DNA of 44,907 nucleotides from Pseudonocardia sp. CNS-139 (GTDB taxonomy: Bacteria; Actinomycetota; Actinomycetes; Mycobacteriales; Pseudonocardiaceae): contig MKJX01000199.1 in assembly GCA_001942415.1 (NCBI GenBank), forward strand, positions 1 through 44,907, read 5' to 3'. Below the pieces are notes generated by a model. That model did not search any database, was not told the origin of the DNA, and saw nothing but the letters and a program-made list of their open reading frames with translations. Every line of letters starts with the position of its first letter. Position 1 is the stretch's first letter. Positions 1 through 8,223 of the stretch are shown piece by piece. A program made the translations under genes and the position numbers.

Positions 1-56
1 ACTCTCAGCCCCCTGGCGCCCACCCAGCGGGGTCGGCCGGGGGCGAAGGGACGTGC

Positions 57-728
57 ATGACCGCAGGCGGTGGGACCGCGACGAGCGAAGCCGTCACCGT
101 TGTCGTGACTGCCGTCCGTGACGGCATCATGCAGGGCCGCTTCGCACCCGGGCAACGGCTGCCCGAGGCCGACCTCGTCGAGCTCTACGACGCCTCCCGC
201 GGAGCCGTCCGCGCGGCGTTGGCCCAGCTCGAGAACGAGGGGATCGTCGAGCGGGAGCGCAACCGCGGGGCGCGCGTACGACCGATCTCGCTGCAGGAGG
301 CGGTGGAGATCACGGAGGCCCGCGCGGTCGTCGAGGGGCTCTGCGCCGCCAAGGCCGCCATCCGGGCCACGGAGGAGGACCGCCGGGCCCTGCGGGCGCT
401 CGGCGCGGAGCTCGCCGCGACCGTGGAGAACGCCGACGTACTGGCCTACAGCCGCGTCAACCAGCACGTGCACCGCGCGATCCGGGACATCTCCGGGCAC
501 GACATCGCGGGCCGGCTGCTCGACCGGCTGCGGACGCAGAGCGTCCGCTACCACTACACGATCGCGCTCCTGCCGGGCCGGCCGACCATCGGCCTCCAGG
601 AGCACCTGCAGGTGATCGAGGCCGTCTGCGCGACCGACCCCGACGCGGCCGAGCAGACGATGCGGGCGCACCTCGAGAGCGTCGTGGAGGCGCTCGAACA
701 GCTCGACGCGAACCTGCACCGATGGTGA
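57..728 (+). CDS. GntR family transcriptional regulator, FCD (FadR) subfamily
   Basis: This is a 223-residue DNA-binding regulator. Residues 10-75 form a GntR winged helix, seen in the stretch GQRLPEADLVELYDASRGAV followed by LENEGIVERERNRGARV. The rest is an all-helical FCD ligand domain with the histidine-bearing helix LQEHLQVIEAV typical of metal and carboxylate-binding FCD proteins. The length is normal for the family. It lies 130 bases upstream of, and on the same strand as, the operon at 859-4825, so it is the natural candidate regulator of that operon. FCD regulators usually respond to small organic acids; the effector here is unknown. The gene is intact. Confidence 0.9.
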   Translation: MTAGGGTATSEAVTVVVTAVRDGIMQGRFAPGQRLPEADLVELYDASRGAVRAALAQLENEGIVERERNRGARVRPISLQEAVEITEARAVVEGLCAAKAAIRATEEDRRALRALGAELAATVENADVLAYSRVNQHVHRAIRDISGHDIAGRLLDRLRTQSVRYHYTIALLPGRPTIGLQEHLQVIEAVCATDPDAAEQTMRAHLESVVEALEQLDANLHRW

Positions 729-782
729 GAACGCGCTCTCCCGCCGGGACCCGAACCACCCGCACGATCCCCTGGACCAGCA

Positions 783-818
783 AGTGCGTGCCTGAACGAC
801 AGTGCGTGCCTGAAAGAC
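783..818. repeat. Two tandem 18-bp repeats between the GntR gene and its putative operon
   Basis: Units 783-800 and 801-818 differ at one position (core AGTGCGTGCCTGAA). Directly after lies a short inverted repeat, GACAG-CGT-CTGTC at 816-828. The position, 40 to 75 bases before the ATG at 859, suits an operator for the upstream regulator, but a recent slippage duplication is equally possible. Confidence 0.5.
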
Positions 819-858
819 AGCGTCTGTCCGGCGATCACTCAACGAGGAGGACCCGTAC

Positions 859-1996
859 ATGTCCGTCGATCGAATCCGCACGACCCACGTCGGCAGCCTG
901 CCCCGCCCGCAGGACCTGCTCGACCTGCTGAACGCCGCCGACCGCGGCCAGCCCGTCGACGAGACCGCGCTCGCCGCCAGAGTCGTGACCGCGGTGCACG
1001 AGCAGGTCAGGCACCAGGCCGAGGTGGGCGTCGACCTGGTCAGCGACGGCGAGCAGAGCAAGATCGGCTACGCCACCTACCTCCGGCACCGCATGAGCGG
1101 CTTCGAGATCGGCGACGCGCCCCGCGCCACCCCGGCCGACCTCGACGCCTACCCCGAGTACCGCGAGGCGCTGCACCGCTCCGGCGCCACCGTCGCCTAC
1201 CTGCGCCCGATCTGCCGCGGGCCGGTCGAGTACAACAACTTCGAGCCGCTGGAGACCGACCTCGCCACGCTCAAGTCGGCCCTCGGCGAGGTGACCGTCG
1301 ACGGCGCGTTCATGAACGCCCCCTCCCCCGGCATCACCGCGCTCTTCCAGCCGAACGAGTACTACCCGGACGAGGACACCTACCTCAACGCGATCGGGGA
1401 CGCGCTCAAGGTCGAGTACGACCGGATCGTCGCGGCCGGGTTCGACCTCCAGGTCGCGCCCCCGACCTGGCCATGGGCCGGCACAACAAGTACAAGGCGC
1501 TCAGCGACGAGGAGTTCCTCAAGCGGGCCGAGGTGCTCGTCGAGGTCCTCAACCACGCGCTGCGCGACGTGCCCGCCGAGCGCGCCCGCATCCACCTGTG
1601 CTGGGGCAACTACGAGGGCCCGCACACGTTCGACATCGACGTCGAGAAGATCGCCGACCTCGTGCTGCGCGCCAAGCCCGGCACGATCCTCTGCGAGGCG
1701 GCCAACCCCCGGCACGGCCACGACTGGGCCGGCTGGGCCGCCGCGAAGATCCCCGAGGACAAGGTCTTCGCGCCCGGCGTCATCGACACCACGACCAACT
1801 TCGTCGAGCACCCCGGCTCGTCGCCGAGCGCATCCTGCACTACACGGACATCGTCGGCCGTGAGCGCGTGATCGCCAGCACCGACTGCGGCTTCGGCACG
1901 TTCGCCGGCTGGGGCAGCGTCGTCCCCGAGCTGGCCTGGGAGAAGCTCCGCGCGCTGAGCGAGGGCGCGGCCCTCGCCACCGAGAAGCTCTTCTGA
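859..1996 (+). CDS. Cobalamin-independent methionine synthase (MetE C-terminal) family protein, two frame breaks
   Basis: About 379 residues once two breaks are bridged. It starts at ATG 859 behind a GAGGAGGA ribosome site, opening with TTHVGSLPRP, the hallmark N-terminus of MetE-like methyltransferases. The zinc ligands of the family are all present: H-x-C in IHLCWGNYEGPH (about 1593-1601), the glutamate in ILCEAANPRHGH, and the late cysteine in STDCGFGTF. A missing base near 1460 and another in a C run near 1812 split it over three frames, yet the protein reads through smoothly, so it is probably intact in the cell. Stand-alone proteins of this size move alkyl groups between thiols and other carriers; epoxyalkane:coenzyme M transferase belongs to the same superfamily. 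Its place in a degradative-looking operon argues against housekeeping methionine synthesis. The substrate is unknown. Confidence 0.85.
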
Positions 1997-2018
1997 TCGA
2001 GCACCACTCAAGGAGGCA

Positions 2019-2297
2019 TTGATGGAGTTCCTGGTACGCGCCGAGAACCGGCTGCCCCTGGACACGCCGGAGGAGGAGCGCAACCGCCTGCGCAAGGCGG
2101 AGCGGGCGCGTGCCCAGGAGCTCCGCGACGCAGGCATCCTCGAACGGCTCTGGCGGGTCCCCGGGCGCAACGCCTGGGTGGGCCTGTTCGAGGTGCCCGA
2201 CGCGACCGGGCTGCACGACGCGCTCACCTCCCTGCCGCTCTTCCCGTGGCTGGACGTCGTCGTCGAGCCGCTCGCCACCCATCCCCAGGAGCAGTGA
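2019..2297 (+). CDS. Muconolactone delta-isomerase family protein
   Basis: A 92-residue protein starting MEFLVRAENRLP and containing the family's RAxELRDAGxLxRLWRVPGR pattern followed by WVGLFEVPDATGLHDAL. Length and fold pattern match the small ferredoxin-like isomerases of the CatC type, which act in the beta-ketoadipate branch of aromatic breakdown. It starts 22 bases after the MetE-like gene behind AAGGAGG, and its stop overlaps the next start (GTGA), so it is translationally coupled. No other catechol-pathway genes are present, so it may act on a different lactone or unsaturated acid. Confidence 0.85.
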   Translation: MMEFLVRAENRLPLDTPEEERNRLRKAERARAQELRDAGILERLWRVPGRNAWVGLFEVPDATGLHDALTSLPLFPWLDVVVEPLATHPQEQ

Positions 2298-3045
2298 CAC
2301 CGGTGCGACCCACGGAATCGGGCCCCACGACCTTCGTCCTCCTCCACGGGGCGTGGCACGGCGGGTGGGTGTGGCGCCGGGTGGCGCCGTACCTGCGCAC
2401 GGCCGGCCACCAGGTGCTCGCGCCCACGCTCACCGGCCTCAGCGACCGGGCCCACCTGCTCAACCCCGGGGTGGGCCTGGAGACGCACGTCCGCGACGTC
2501 GTGGCGCTGCTCGACGCCGAGGACCTCTACGCGTCGTGCTCGTCGGGCACAGCTACGCCGGCCAGGTCGTCACCTCCGTCGCCGACGCGGTGCCGCACCG
2601 CATCCGCCGGCGCATCTACCTCGACGCGTTCGTCGGCCGCGACGGCGAGGCGGCCATCGACCTGCTCCCCGAGCAGGTCGCACACCACTACCGCGAGTCG
2701 GTCGCCGGGCCGGGCTTCGGCTGGCTGGTGCCGGTGCGCTCGCTGGAGGTCCTCGGCGTCACGTCCGAGGAGGACCTCGACTGGCTGCGGCCGCGGCTCA
2801 CGCCGCACCCGTGGCTGACCTACACCCAGCCGCTCGCGCTCACCGGCGCCGTCGACGGCGTCCCGGCCACGTTCGTCGAGTGCACGGACTGGATGCGGGT
2901 GTTCCAGCCGCAGGCCGAGCGGGCCGAGGCGGCCGGCTGGCCGGTGCTGACGGTGCCCACCGGGCACGAGGCGATGGTGACGGCGCCGGAGGCGCTGGCC
3001 AAGGCCCTCGTGGACGCGGCGGAGCACAGCCTGCAGAAGCAGTGA
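2294..3045 (+). CDS. Alpha/beta hydrolase of the salicylate-esterase/hydroxynitrile-lyase type, one frame break
   Basis: About 250 residues. The chosen GTG at 2294 overlaps the stop of the isomerase gene. The start reads TTFVLLHGAWHGGWVW, the oxyanion-hole segment of the SABP2/pyrethroid-hydrolase group. The nucleophile elbow is GHSYAG, and the catalytic histidine is likely in VPTGHEAMVTAPEAL near the C-terminus. A single base is missing near 2533, between EDLY and VVLVGHSYAG; otherwise the protein is complete. It probably cleaves an ester or C-C bond of an intermediate in the operon's pathway. Confidence 0.85.
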
Positions 3046-3060
3046 CGCAGAAGCAGTGAC
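3033..3060. repeat. Perfect 14-bp tandem duplication across the hydrolase stop codon
   Basis: GCAGAAGCAGTGAC occurs at 3033-3046 and again at 3047-3060. The second copy repeats the C-terminal codons and stop of the hydrolase gene, so that two in-register TGA codons follow each other at the end of the gene. Confidence 0.85.
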
Positions 3061-3094
3061 GCGGACGGACGAGAAGGAACTGGAGGGGCCGGGC

Positions 3095-4825
3095 ATGGAC
3101 ACGGCACAGGAGCGGACGGCCGGACCGGTGGCACCGGCCCAGGACGCCGAGACGGTGGCCGAGGCGTTCCTCGTCCGCCTGCGGCGGCGGGGGGTCGACC
3201 GCCTCTTCGTGAACGCGGGCACCGACTTCGCGCCGATCGTCGAGGCGTACGCGCGGCAGAAGGAGTCGGGCCTCGACCTGCCCGACGTCATCGTGTGCGC
3301 GCACGAGAACCTCGCGGTGTCGATGGCGCACGGCTCGTACCTGGGCGACGGGCGCATCCAGGCGGTCATGCTGCACACCAGCGTCGGCACGGCCAACGCG
3401 GTGTGCGCGGTCTACAACGCCGCCCGCAGCCGGGTGCCGGTGCTGCTGACGGCCGGCCGCACGCCGATCTTCGAGCACTCGATGCTCGGCTCCCGCGACG
3501 CCGGGATCCACTGGGCGCAGGAGATGTTCGACCAGGCCGGCATGCTGCGCGAGCTGGTGGCCTGGGACTACGAGCTGCGCGACGGCGGCCAGGTCACCGA
3601 CATCGTCGACCGGGCCATCGACGTGGCCACCACCGAGCCGCGCGGCCCCGTGTACCTGACGCTGCCCCGCGAGGTGCTCGCCGCGCCGGTGTTCGGCAGC
3701 GACGGCAAGCCGGCGCCCGCCGTGCCGACCTCCCCGTACCCGGACCCGGCGGCCGTCGCGCAGCTGGCCGACCTGCTGGCGACCGCCGCGTTCCCGGTGA
3801 TCGTCACGGCCGACGCCGGCGCCGACCGCGCCGCCGTCGCTGCTCGACGACCTGAGCCGCCGCTTCGGCATCCCGGTCGTCGAGCACGGCACGCGCCACG
3901 TCAACATCCCGGCCGACCACCCGCTGCACGCCGGCTACTCCGTCGACGCCGTGCTCGACGACGCCGACGTCGTGCTGGTGCTCGACCACGACGTGCCGTG
4001 GGTGCCGAGCGTCAAGGCGCCGCGGCGGGACGCGACCGTCGTGCAGGTCGGGCCGGACCCCCACTTCGCCCGCTACCCGGTGCGCACCCACCGCGCCGAC
4101 CTGTCGATCACCGCGAGCAGCACCGCGCTGATCACGGCGCTGGCCGCGGAGCTGTCGCAGCGTCCCGTCGACCCCGGCCGCGCGGAGCTGCTGGCCCAGC
4201 GGGTGGGCGGCTGGCGCACCGCGCGCGACCAGGCGCTCGACGCCGACTTCGCGAGCGCGGACCCGATCACCAAGCCGGTGCTCAACGCGGCGCTCGCGAA
4301 GCTGCGCCCGGCCGACGCGATCGTGGTGAGCGAGTACTGGGGATCGGCCCAGATGCTCGGCCCGACGGTCCCGGGCACGTTCTTCGGCACCCCGCCGGCC
4401 GGCGGGCTCGGCTGGGGGCTGGCCGGGGGCCGATGGGCGGTGCAGATGGCCCGCCCCGACCGCCGACCGTCATCGCCACCGTCGGCGACGGCGCGTACCT
4501 GTTCGCCAACCCGGCCGCGTGCCACCAGGCCATGGCCATGCACGGGCTGCCGGTGCTGACGATCGTGTGCACCAACGCGTACTGGGGCGCGGTGCAGAGC
4601 TCCGCGCTGCGCATGTACCCGGAGGGCCACATCGCCGGTCTCGGCGACCTCTCCCCCCTCGCCCGCCTCGACCCGGCCCCGCGGTTCTCCGCCTACGCCG
4701 AGGCGTCCGGCGGGGTGGGCATCGAGGTCAACAGCCGGTCGGAGCTGGTCCCGGCCCTGGAGCGGGCGCTGCGGCTCGTCCGCGACGACCGCCGCCACGT
4801 CCTGGTGGACGTGCACTGCGCGTAG
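3095..4825 (+). CDS. Thiamine-diphosphate-dependent decarboxylase/acetolactate-synthase-like enzyme, two frame breaks
   Basis: About 576 residues, the normal size of the family. ATG 3095 is preferred over the GTG at 3056 because GGAGGGG lies just upstream. The N-terminal PYR domain has the catalytic glutamate in CAHENLAVSMAHG (about residue 71). The C-terminal PP domain has the GDG of VGDGAYLFANPAAC followed by the NAYWGAV segment that closes the metal-diphosphate motif. Single bases are missing near 3838 and 4464. The sequence resembles benzoylformate-decarboxylase-like proteins of unassigned substrate. With the hydrolase and isomerase it suggests breakdown of a keto acid formed after ring or chain cleavage; that is inference. 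Confidence 0.85.
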   Translation: MDTAQERTAGPVAPAQDAETVAEAFLVRLRRRGVDRLFVNAGTDFAPIVEAYARQKESGLDLPDVIVCAHENLAVSMAHGSYLGDGRIQAVMLHTSVGTANAVCAVYNAARSRVPVLLTAGRTPIFEHSMLGSRDAGIHWAQEMFDQAGMLRELVAWDYELRDGGQVTDIVDRAIDVATTEPRGPVYLTLPREVLAAPVFGSDGKPAPAVPTSPYPDPAAVAQLADLLATAAFPVIVTADAGADRAAVAARRPEPPLRHPGRRARHAPRQHPGRPPAARRLLRRRRARRRRRRAGARPRRAVGAERQGAAAGRDRRAGRAGPPLRPLPGAHPPRRPVDHREQHRADHGAGRGAVAASRRPRPRGAAGPAGGRLAHRARPGARRRLRERGPDHQAGAQRGAREAAPGRRDRGERVLGIGPDARPDGPGHVLRHPAGRRARLGAGRGPMGGADGPPRPPTVIATVGDGAYLFANPAACHQAMAMHGLPVLTIVCTNAYWGAVQSSALRMYPEGHIAGLGDLSPLARLDPAPRFSAYAEASGGVGIEVNSRSELVPALERALRLVRDDRRHVLVDVHCA

Positions 4826-4831
4826 CCCGAC

Positions 4832-4896
4832 CCCGATTGCAGCAAAGCCACCCTCATGCAGCCTGGCGGCGTGAGGGTGGCTTTGCTGCAATCGGG
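4832..4896. terminator. Large perfect hairpin closing the operon
   Basis: Arms of 25 bases pair perfectly (4832-4856 with 4872-4896) around a 15-base loop, and three further loop bases can extend the stem. The left arm begins CCCGATTGCAGCAAAGCC. It sits 6 bases after the stop at 4825 and before a minus-strand gene end, so a bidirectional terminator fits. The stem is much longer than a terminator needs, which suggests a dispersed intergenic repeat family. Confidence 0.7.
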
Positions 4897-4931
4897 AGGA
4901 GTCCGCCCCCCCGACGGTGCGGACTCCTCGG

Positions 4932-5651
4932 TCAGTCCCGGGGCGCCGCCCGCAGGCACGTCAGGTGCCGCTCCAGCGCGGCGCGGACGCCCTCGGCCGA
5001 GCGACCCCTCGCCAGGGTCTCAAAACACGCACAGGTCCGCAGGCCGGCGCTCGCGTGCCCGGCGACGCCGCCGCCCGCCGCACAGAGCCAGACCCCGGTG
5101 ACGAGCAGGCAGTGCGCGACGGTGCGGGCCCGGCTCTCCCCCGGCCACGGCACCGCCTTCTGCACGGCCGCCTGCGCCACCTTCTGCACCAGCCGGGTGC
5201 ACTTGCGCCAGCGCACCCCGTCGACCGTGCCGAGCCAGGCCGGCTCGCCCAGCAGCACCGCCGCGTCCTCGACGTCCCGGGCCACCGCCGCGAGCCGCCG
5301 GCACAGCCCGCCCGGGCGCCGGCGCAACGCACCCCAGCCGGGGTCGTCCAGCGCGCCCGAGAGGCGCCACGCCACCGCCTCCTGCCAGCCGACCGTGCAG
5401 GTGCGATGCGCGACCTCGCGCACGGCGTCCGGCACCCGCTCCGGCGGGCGGGGCCGCAGCGCGTGGGCCGGCTCCCGCTCCGCCGCCGGCCCCGGCGGGT
5501 GCACCACCAGCGACAGCGTCCAGCCCGCGTGCGCGGAGCGCAGATGCCCGTGCCTGCCGCAGTCGTCCGTCCGGTGCTCGACGCCGATCCGGCGCGCACC
5601 GCCTCCCCCTGTCGGTGCGCCGCACGCACCGGATCGATGCCACGACGTCAA
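4932..5651 (-). CDS. Conserved-looking hypothetical protein
   Basis: An open frame of 239 codons with the strong G/C third-position bias of a real gene from about residue 30 onward. The protein is rich in Cys and Trp, with segments EVAHRTCTVGWQEAVAWRL, RWRKCTRLVQKVAQAAV and CACFETLARGRSAEGV near the C-terminus. I do not recognise the family. The frame opens with TTG at 5651 and no clear ribosome site, so the true start could be an internal GTG. It points towards the terminator at 4832-4896. No transmembrane segment is evident. Confidence 0.55.
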   Translation of the reverse strand: MTSWHRSGACGAPTGGGGARRIGVEHRTDDCGRHGHLRSAHAGWTLSLVVHPPGPAAEREPAHALRPRPPERVPDAVREVAHRTCTVGWQEAVAWRLSGALDDPGWGALRRRPGGLCRRLAAVARDVEDAAVLLGEPAWLGTVDGVRWRKCTRLVQKVAQAAVQKAVPWPGESRARTVAHCLLVTGVWLCAAGGGVAGHASAGLRTCACFETLARGRSAEGVRAALERHLTCLRAAPRD

Positions 5652-5840
5652 CTGTCGCGATCAGGGTGGCCCCGGTCACTCCGCCGGGCGGGCGGACCGG
5701 CCGACGCGCAGCGTGACCGGGGGTACGTCATCCGGACGGGCGTGCGTCCCGGTCGGGGGAAGCGGTCGCCGGCGAGGTTTGACAGCGGGAAACCGGGCTC
5801 GCAGGGTGGCCGGACGGACCAGGAGCACGGGACAGGACAC

Positions 5841-6344
5841 CTAGCTGTCGAGAATGCCGCGGACGAACGCCGCCTGCCCGACGTGCTGCTCGTCGTCGCC
5901 GATCACGCTGACCAGCCGCACACCGAGCGTGACCGGTGGGTCCCAGCGCTCGTCGACCACACGGTCGAGATCGGCGTCGGACAGGCCGCCGACGTAGGCG
6001 AGCGTGTGCGCGGCCACGGCGTCGTAGTAGCCGGCGAGCAGCTCGGCGTCGGCCTTGACCTCCGCGACCTCGGCGCTCGACTGCCCGTAGCCGGTGGCCC
6101 GCGGGACGAACGGGAGCCCGAACCGCTCGGCCCAGCCCTGCGCCGTCCAGACCTGCTCGGTGCCGGCCACCTCTGCGACGTGGTCGTCCTGCACCCGCGC
6201 GAGGTGCCACACGAGCCACGCGATCGAGTTGGCCTGCGGGCCGACGCGGTGGCCGAGCTGCTCGACGCTCAGGCCGTCGACCGCCGCGTGCACCTCGTCG
6301 CCGATGCGGCCGAACGCGTCGGTGAGAAGCTCTGCTGTGTTCAC
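5841..6344 (-). CDS. DinB superfamily protein, mycothiol-transferase/DUF664-like
   Basis: 167 residues starting at GTG 6344. It is a four-helix-bundle protein with metal-binding histidines in IAWLVWHLARVQDDHV and IGDDEQHVGQAAFVRG. Known relatives bind a divalent metal and transfer thiols such as mycothiol to electrophiles, or act in detoxification. The length is normal. It is a single gene, with about 190 bases between its stop and the hypothetical gene beyond it. The intervening 5652-5840 shows no convincing gene. Confidence 0.85.
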   Translation of the reverse strand: MNTAELLTDAFGRIGDEVHAAVDGLSVEQLGHRVGPQANSIAWLVWHLARVQDDHVAEVAGTEQVWTAQGWAERFGLPFVPRATGYGQSSAEVAEVKADAELLAGYYDAVAAHTLAYVGGLSDADLDRVVDERWDPPVTLGVRLVSVIGDDEQHVGQAAFVRGILDS

Positions 6345-6461
6345 GGCGCCGACCTACGGGCGGGCACCGACGGTCGCCGGGCTCCGCAGGCGCGGCGGTC
6401 CACAGCTCTGTCGGTGCGGCGTGGCATCCTCGGGTTCCATCCGAGGAAGGAGGTGAACGGC

Positions 6462-6656
6462 ATGACCACTCCCCGCCAACCGGCCTACGAACCCGATCCG
6501 GAGTTCGTGCCGACCGACCAGCTCGTCCGGCAGCAAGGAGTCCGCCCGATCGCGTCGCCGGAGGCGCTGCCCCACGACGACCCGTTCGAGTCCGAGCAGG
6601 AGTACGAGGACTTCCTGGCCGATCTCTACAGGTCGCGGCGCGCCGACGTGGCGTGA
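6462..6656 (+). CDS. VapB-type antitoxin of a toxin-antitoxin pair
   Basis: A 64-residue acidic protein, MTTPRQPAYEPD at the start and QEYEDFLADLYRSRRADVA at the end. It starts at ATG 6462 behind an unusually perfect Shine-Dalgarno, AAGGAGGTGA at 6446-6455. Its stop overlaps the toxin start (GTGA at 6653-6656), the usual coupling in VapBC operons. I call it antitoxin from size, acidity, the toxin-binding-like acidic tail and position; no DNA-binding AbrB or RHH motif is obvious. Confidence 0.7.
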   Translation: MTTPRQPAYEPDPEFVPTDQLVRQQGVRPIASPEALPHDDPFESEQEYEDFLADLYRSRRADVA

Positions 6657-7025
6657 GCGTCGTCGTGCTCGACACGGATGTCGCATCCTCGTTGCTGCGA
6701 CGCCGCGTTCCCGCCCCCGCAGCGCGGCAGCTGACCGGCCAGATCCTCGCGGTCACGTTCGTGACGGTCGGCGAGCTGACGAAGTGGACGCTGGTCCGCC
6801 GTTTTCCTGGGCGAGCTCGTCGTGCTGCCGTACGACCGAGGCGTCGCAGCACGCTGGGGTGAGCTCCAGGCCTACTCGCAGCTCCGGGTCCGCCCCCGGC
6901 CGGCGAACGACAGCTGGATCGCAGCGTGCTGCCTGGCACGTGACCTTCCGCTCGCCACCTTCAACACGAAGGACTACGCCGATTTCGCGGACCACGAAGG
7001 GCTGCACCTGTTGCCGACTTCGTGA
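6653..7025 (+). pseudogene. VapC-type PIN-domain ribonuclease toxin, apparently damaged
   Basis: The two halves lie in different frames. The first (6653 to about 6802) has the PIN start VVVLDTDVASSLL and the glutamate in VTVGELTKW. The second has LPYDRGVAARWGELQA and the acidic C-terminal cluster in ANDSWIAACC and FNTKDYADFADHEG. All four PIN acidic positions are therefore present. Unlike the other broken genes here, bridging needs more than one base: between TLVRR and FLGELVV about a dozen family residues are absent, a total of only about 124 residues. The toxin may be truly inactivated by a small deletion, or the assembly may have dropped a short piece. Confidence 0.75.
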
Positions 7026-7043
7026 GACGTGGGGCCGGTGGGC

Positions 7044-8223
7044 TCACCGCACGAACGCTGCCATCACCCCCGCCGCCACGGCCGCGCGTTCCACCATCCC
7101 GTCGACGCTGACGTGCTCGTGGCGGGCGTGCGCCCCGGCCCCGACGGCGCCGAGCCCGTCGAGTACCGGCACGCCCAGCGCCGCGGCGAAGTTGCCGTCG
7201 CTCGCGCCGCCCACCGCGACCTCGGCGAGGTCGACGCCGAGCTGGGCCGCGGCGGCCCTGGTCAGCGCGTAGAGCGCGGCGATCTCCGGGGTGCGCTCCA
7301 TGGCGGGCCGGTTCCAGCCGCCGGTGACCGTCACCTCGCGCGCGGGTCGTGGGCGCGCAGGCCGGCCACCAGGCGATCGATCCGGGCCTGTTCGGCGCCC
7401 GTCCGCACGCGGACGTCCACCTCGGCGCGGGCCTCGCCGGCCACCACGTTCGCCCGGGTGCCGCCGTGCACCACCCCGACGTTGACGGACGTCCCGGCGG
7501 CGAGGTCGGTGGCGTCGTGCAGCGTCTGCACGAGCCGGGCCAGCTCGTCGACGCGCTCGCGCCCGCAGCGGGGTCGAGCCCGGCGTGCGACTCCACCCCG
7601 CGGATGTGCAGGTCCCACAGCCCGACGCCCTTGCGCGCCGTCTTCACCGCGCCGTCGGCGGCCGCCTCGAACACCAGCACGGCCGCCGCGCCGGCGCACG
7701 CCTTCTCGATCAGCGGGCGGGAGAACGGGCTGCCGATCTCCTCGTCGCCGGTGACCACGAGCCGCAGCGGCGGGTGCGCCACCCCCGCCTCCCGCAGCGC
7801 CCGGACCGCCCACACGGCCTGCACCAGCCCGGCCTTCATGTCGAAGACGCCCGGGCCGCTCACCCGGTCGCCGTCGAGCACGACCGGCATGGCGGCGAGG
7901 GTGCCGGCGCTCCACACCGTGTCGTAGTGCGCGAGCAGCGTGAGGTGCCGCTCCCCCGCGCCCGCGTGGTCGAGCACGAGCGCGTCGCCGTGCACCTCGG
8001 AGACGTGCCGGGTGCGGGTGCGGGGTGCGCCGAGCCGCTCGGCCGTCCAGCCCTCGACGTGCGCGAGCCCGGCCGCGAGCAGCGCGCGGTCGTCGCTCGG
8101 GGTCTCGTGGCCGGCGTACGCGAGGAGGTCGGCGACCATCTCGTCACGGTGGGCGGCCAGGCGGCGCCGCAGCCCGGCGACGTCGACGCCGTCCAGGGCG
8201 GCCGGCGTGGGGAGAGTGCTCAC
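7044..8223 (-). CDS. M20 family metallopeptidase (glutamate carboxypeptidase-like), two frame breaks
   Basis: About 393 residues from GTG 8223, which overlaps the stop of the upstream regulator gene. The zinc-site motifs are present: LLAHYDTVWSAGT, GVFDMKAGLVQAVW and VTGDEEIGSPFSRP. The dimerisation lid follows (VESHAGLDPAAG), then the C-terminal VGGASDGNFAAAL and GAGAHARHEHV. Bases are missing near 7563 and 7338, each in a G/C run, and the family sequence continues across both. It should hydrolyse peptide or amide bonds of small N-acyl amino acids or dipeptides. Co-transcription with the Lrp-type gene suggests amino-acid or peptide control. Confidence 0.85.

Noticed and set aside
859..1996. 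Calling this gene epoxyalkane:coenzyme M transferase
   Set aside because: The zinc motif is shared by the whole superfamily, and no coenzyme M synthesis, alkene monooxygenase or related dehydrogenase genes are near.
4917..6656. A 579-codon open frame on the plus strand
   Set aside because: Only its last 64 codons (the antitoxin) look real. The rest is the shadow of the minus-strand hypothetical and DinB genes and lacks any recognisable domain.
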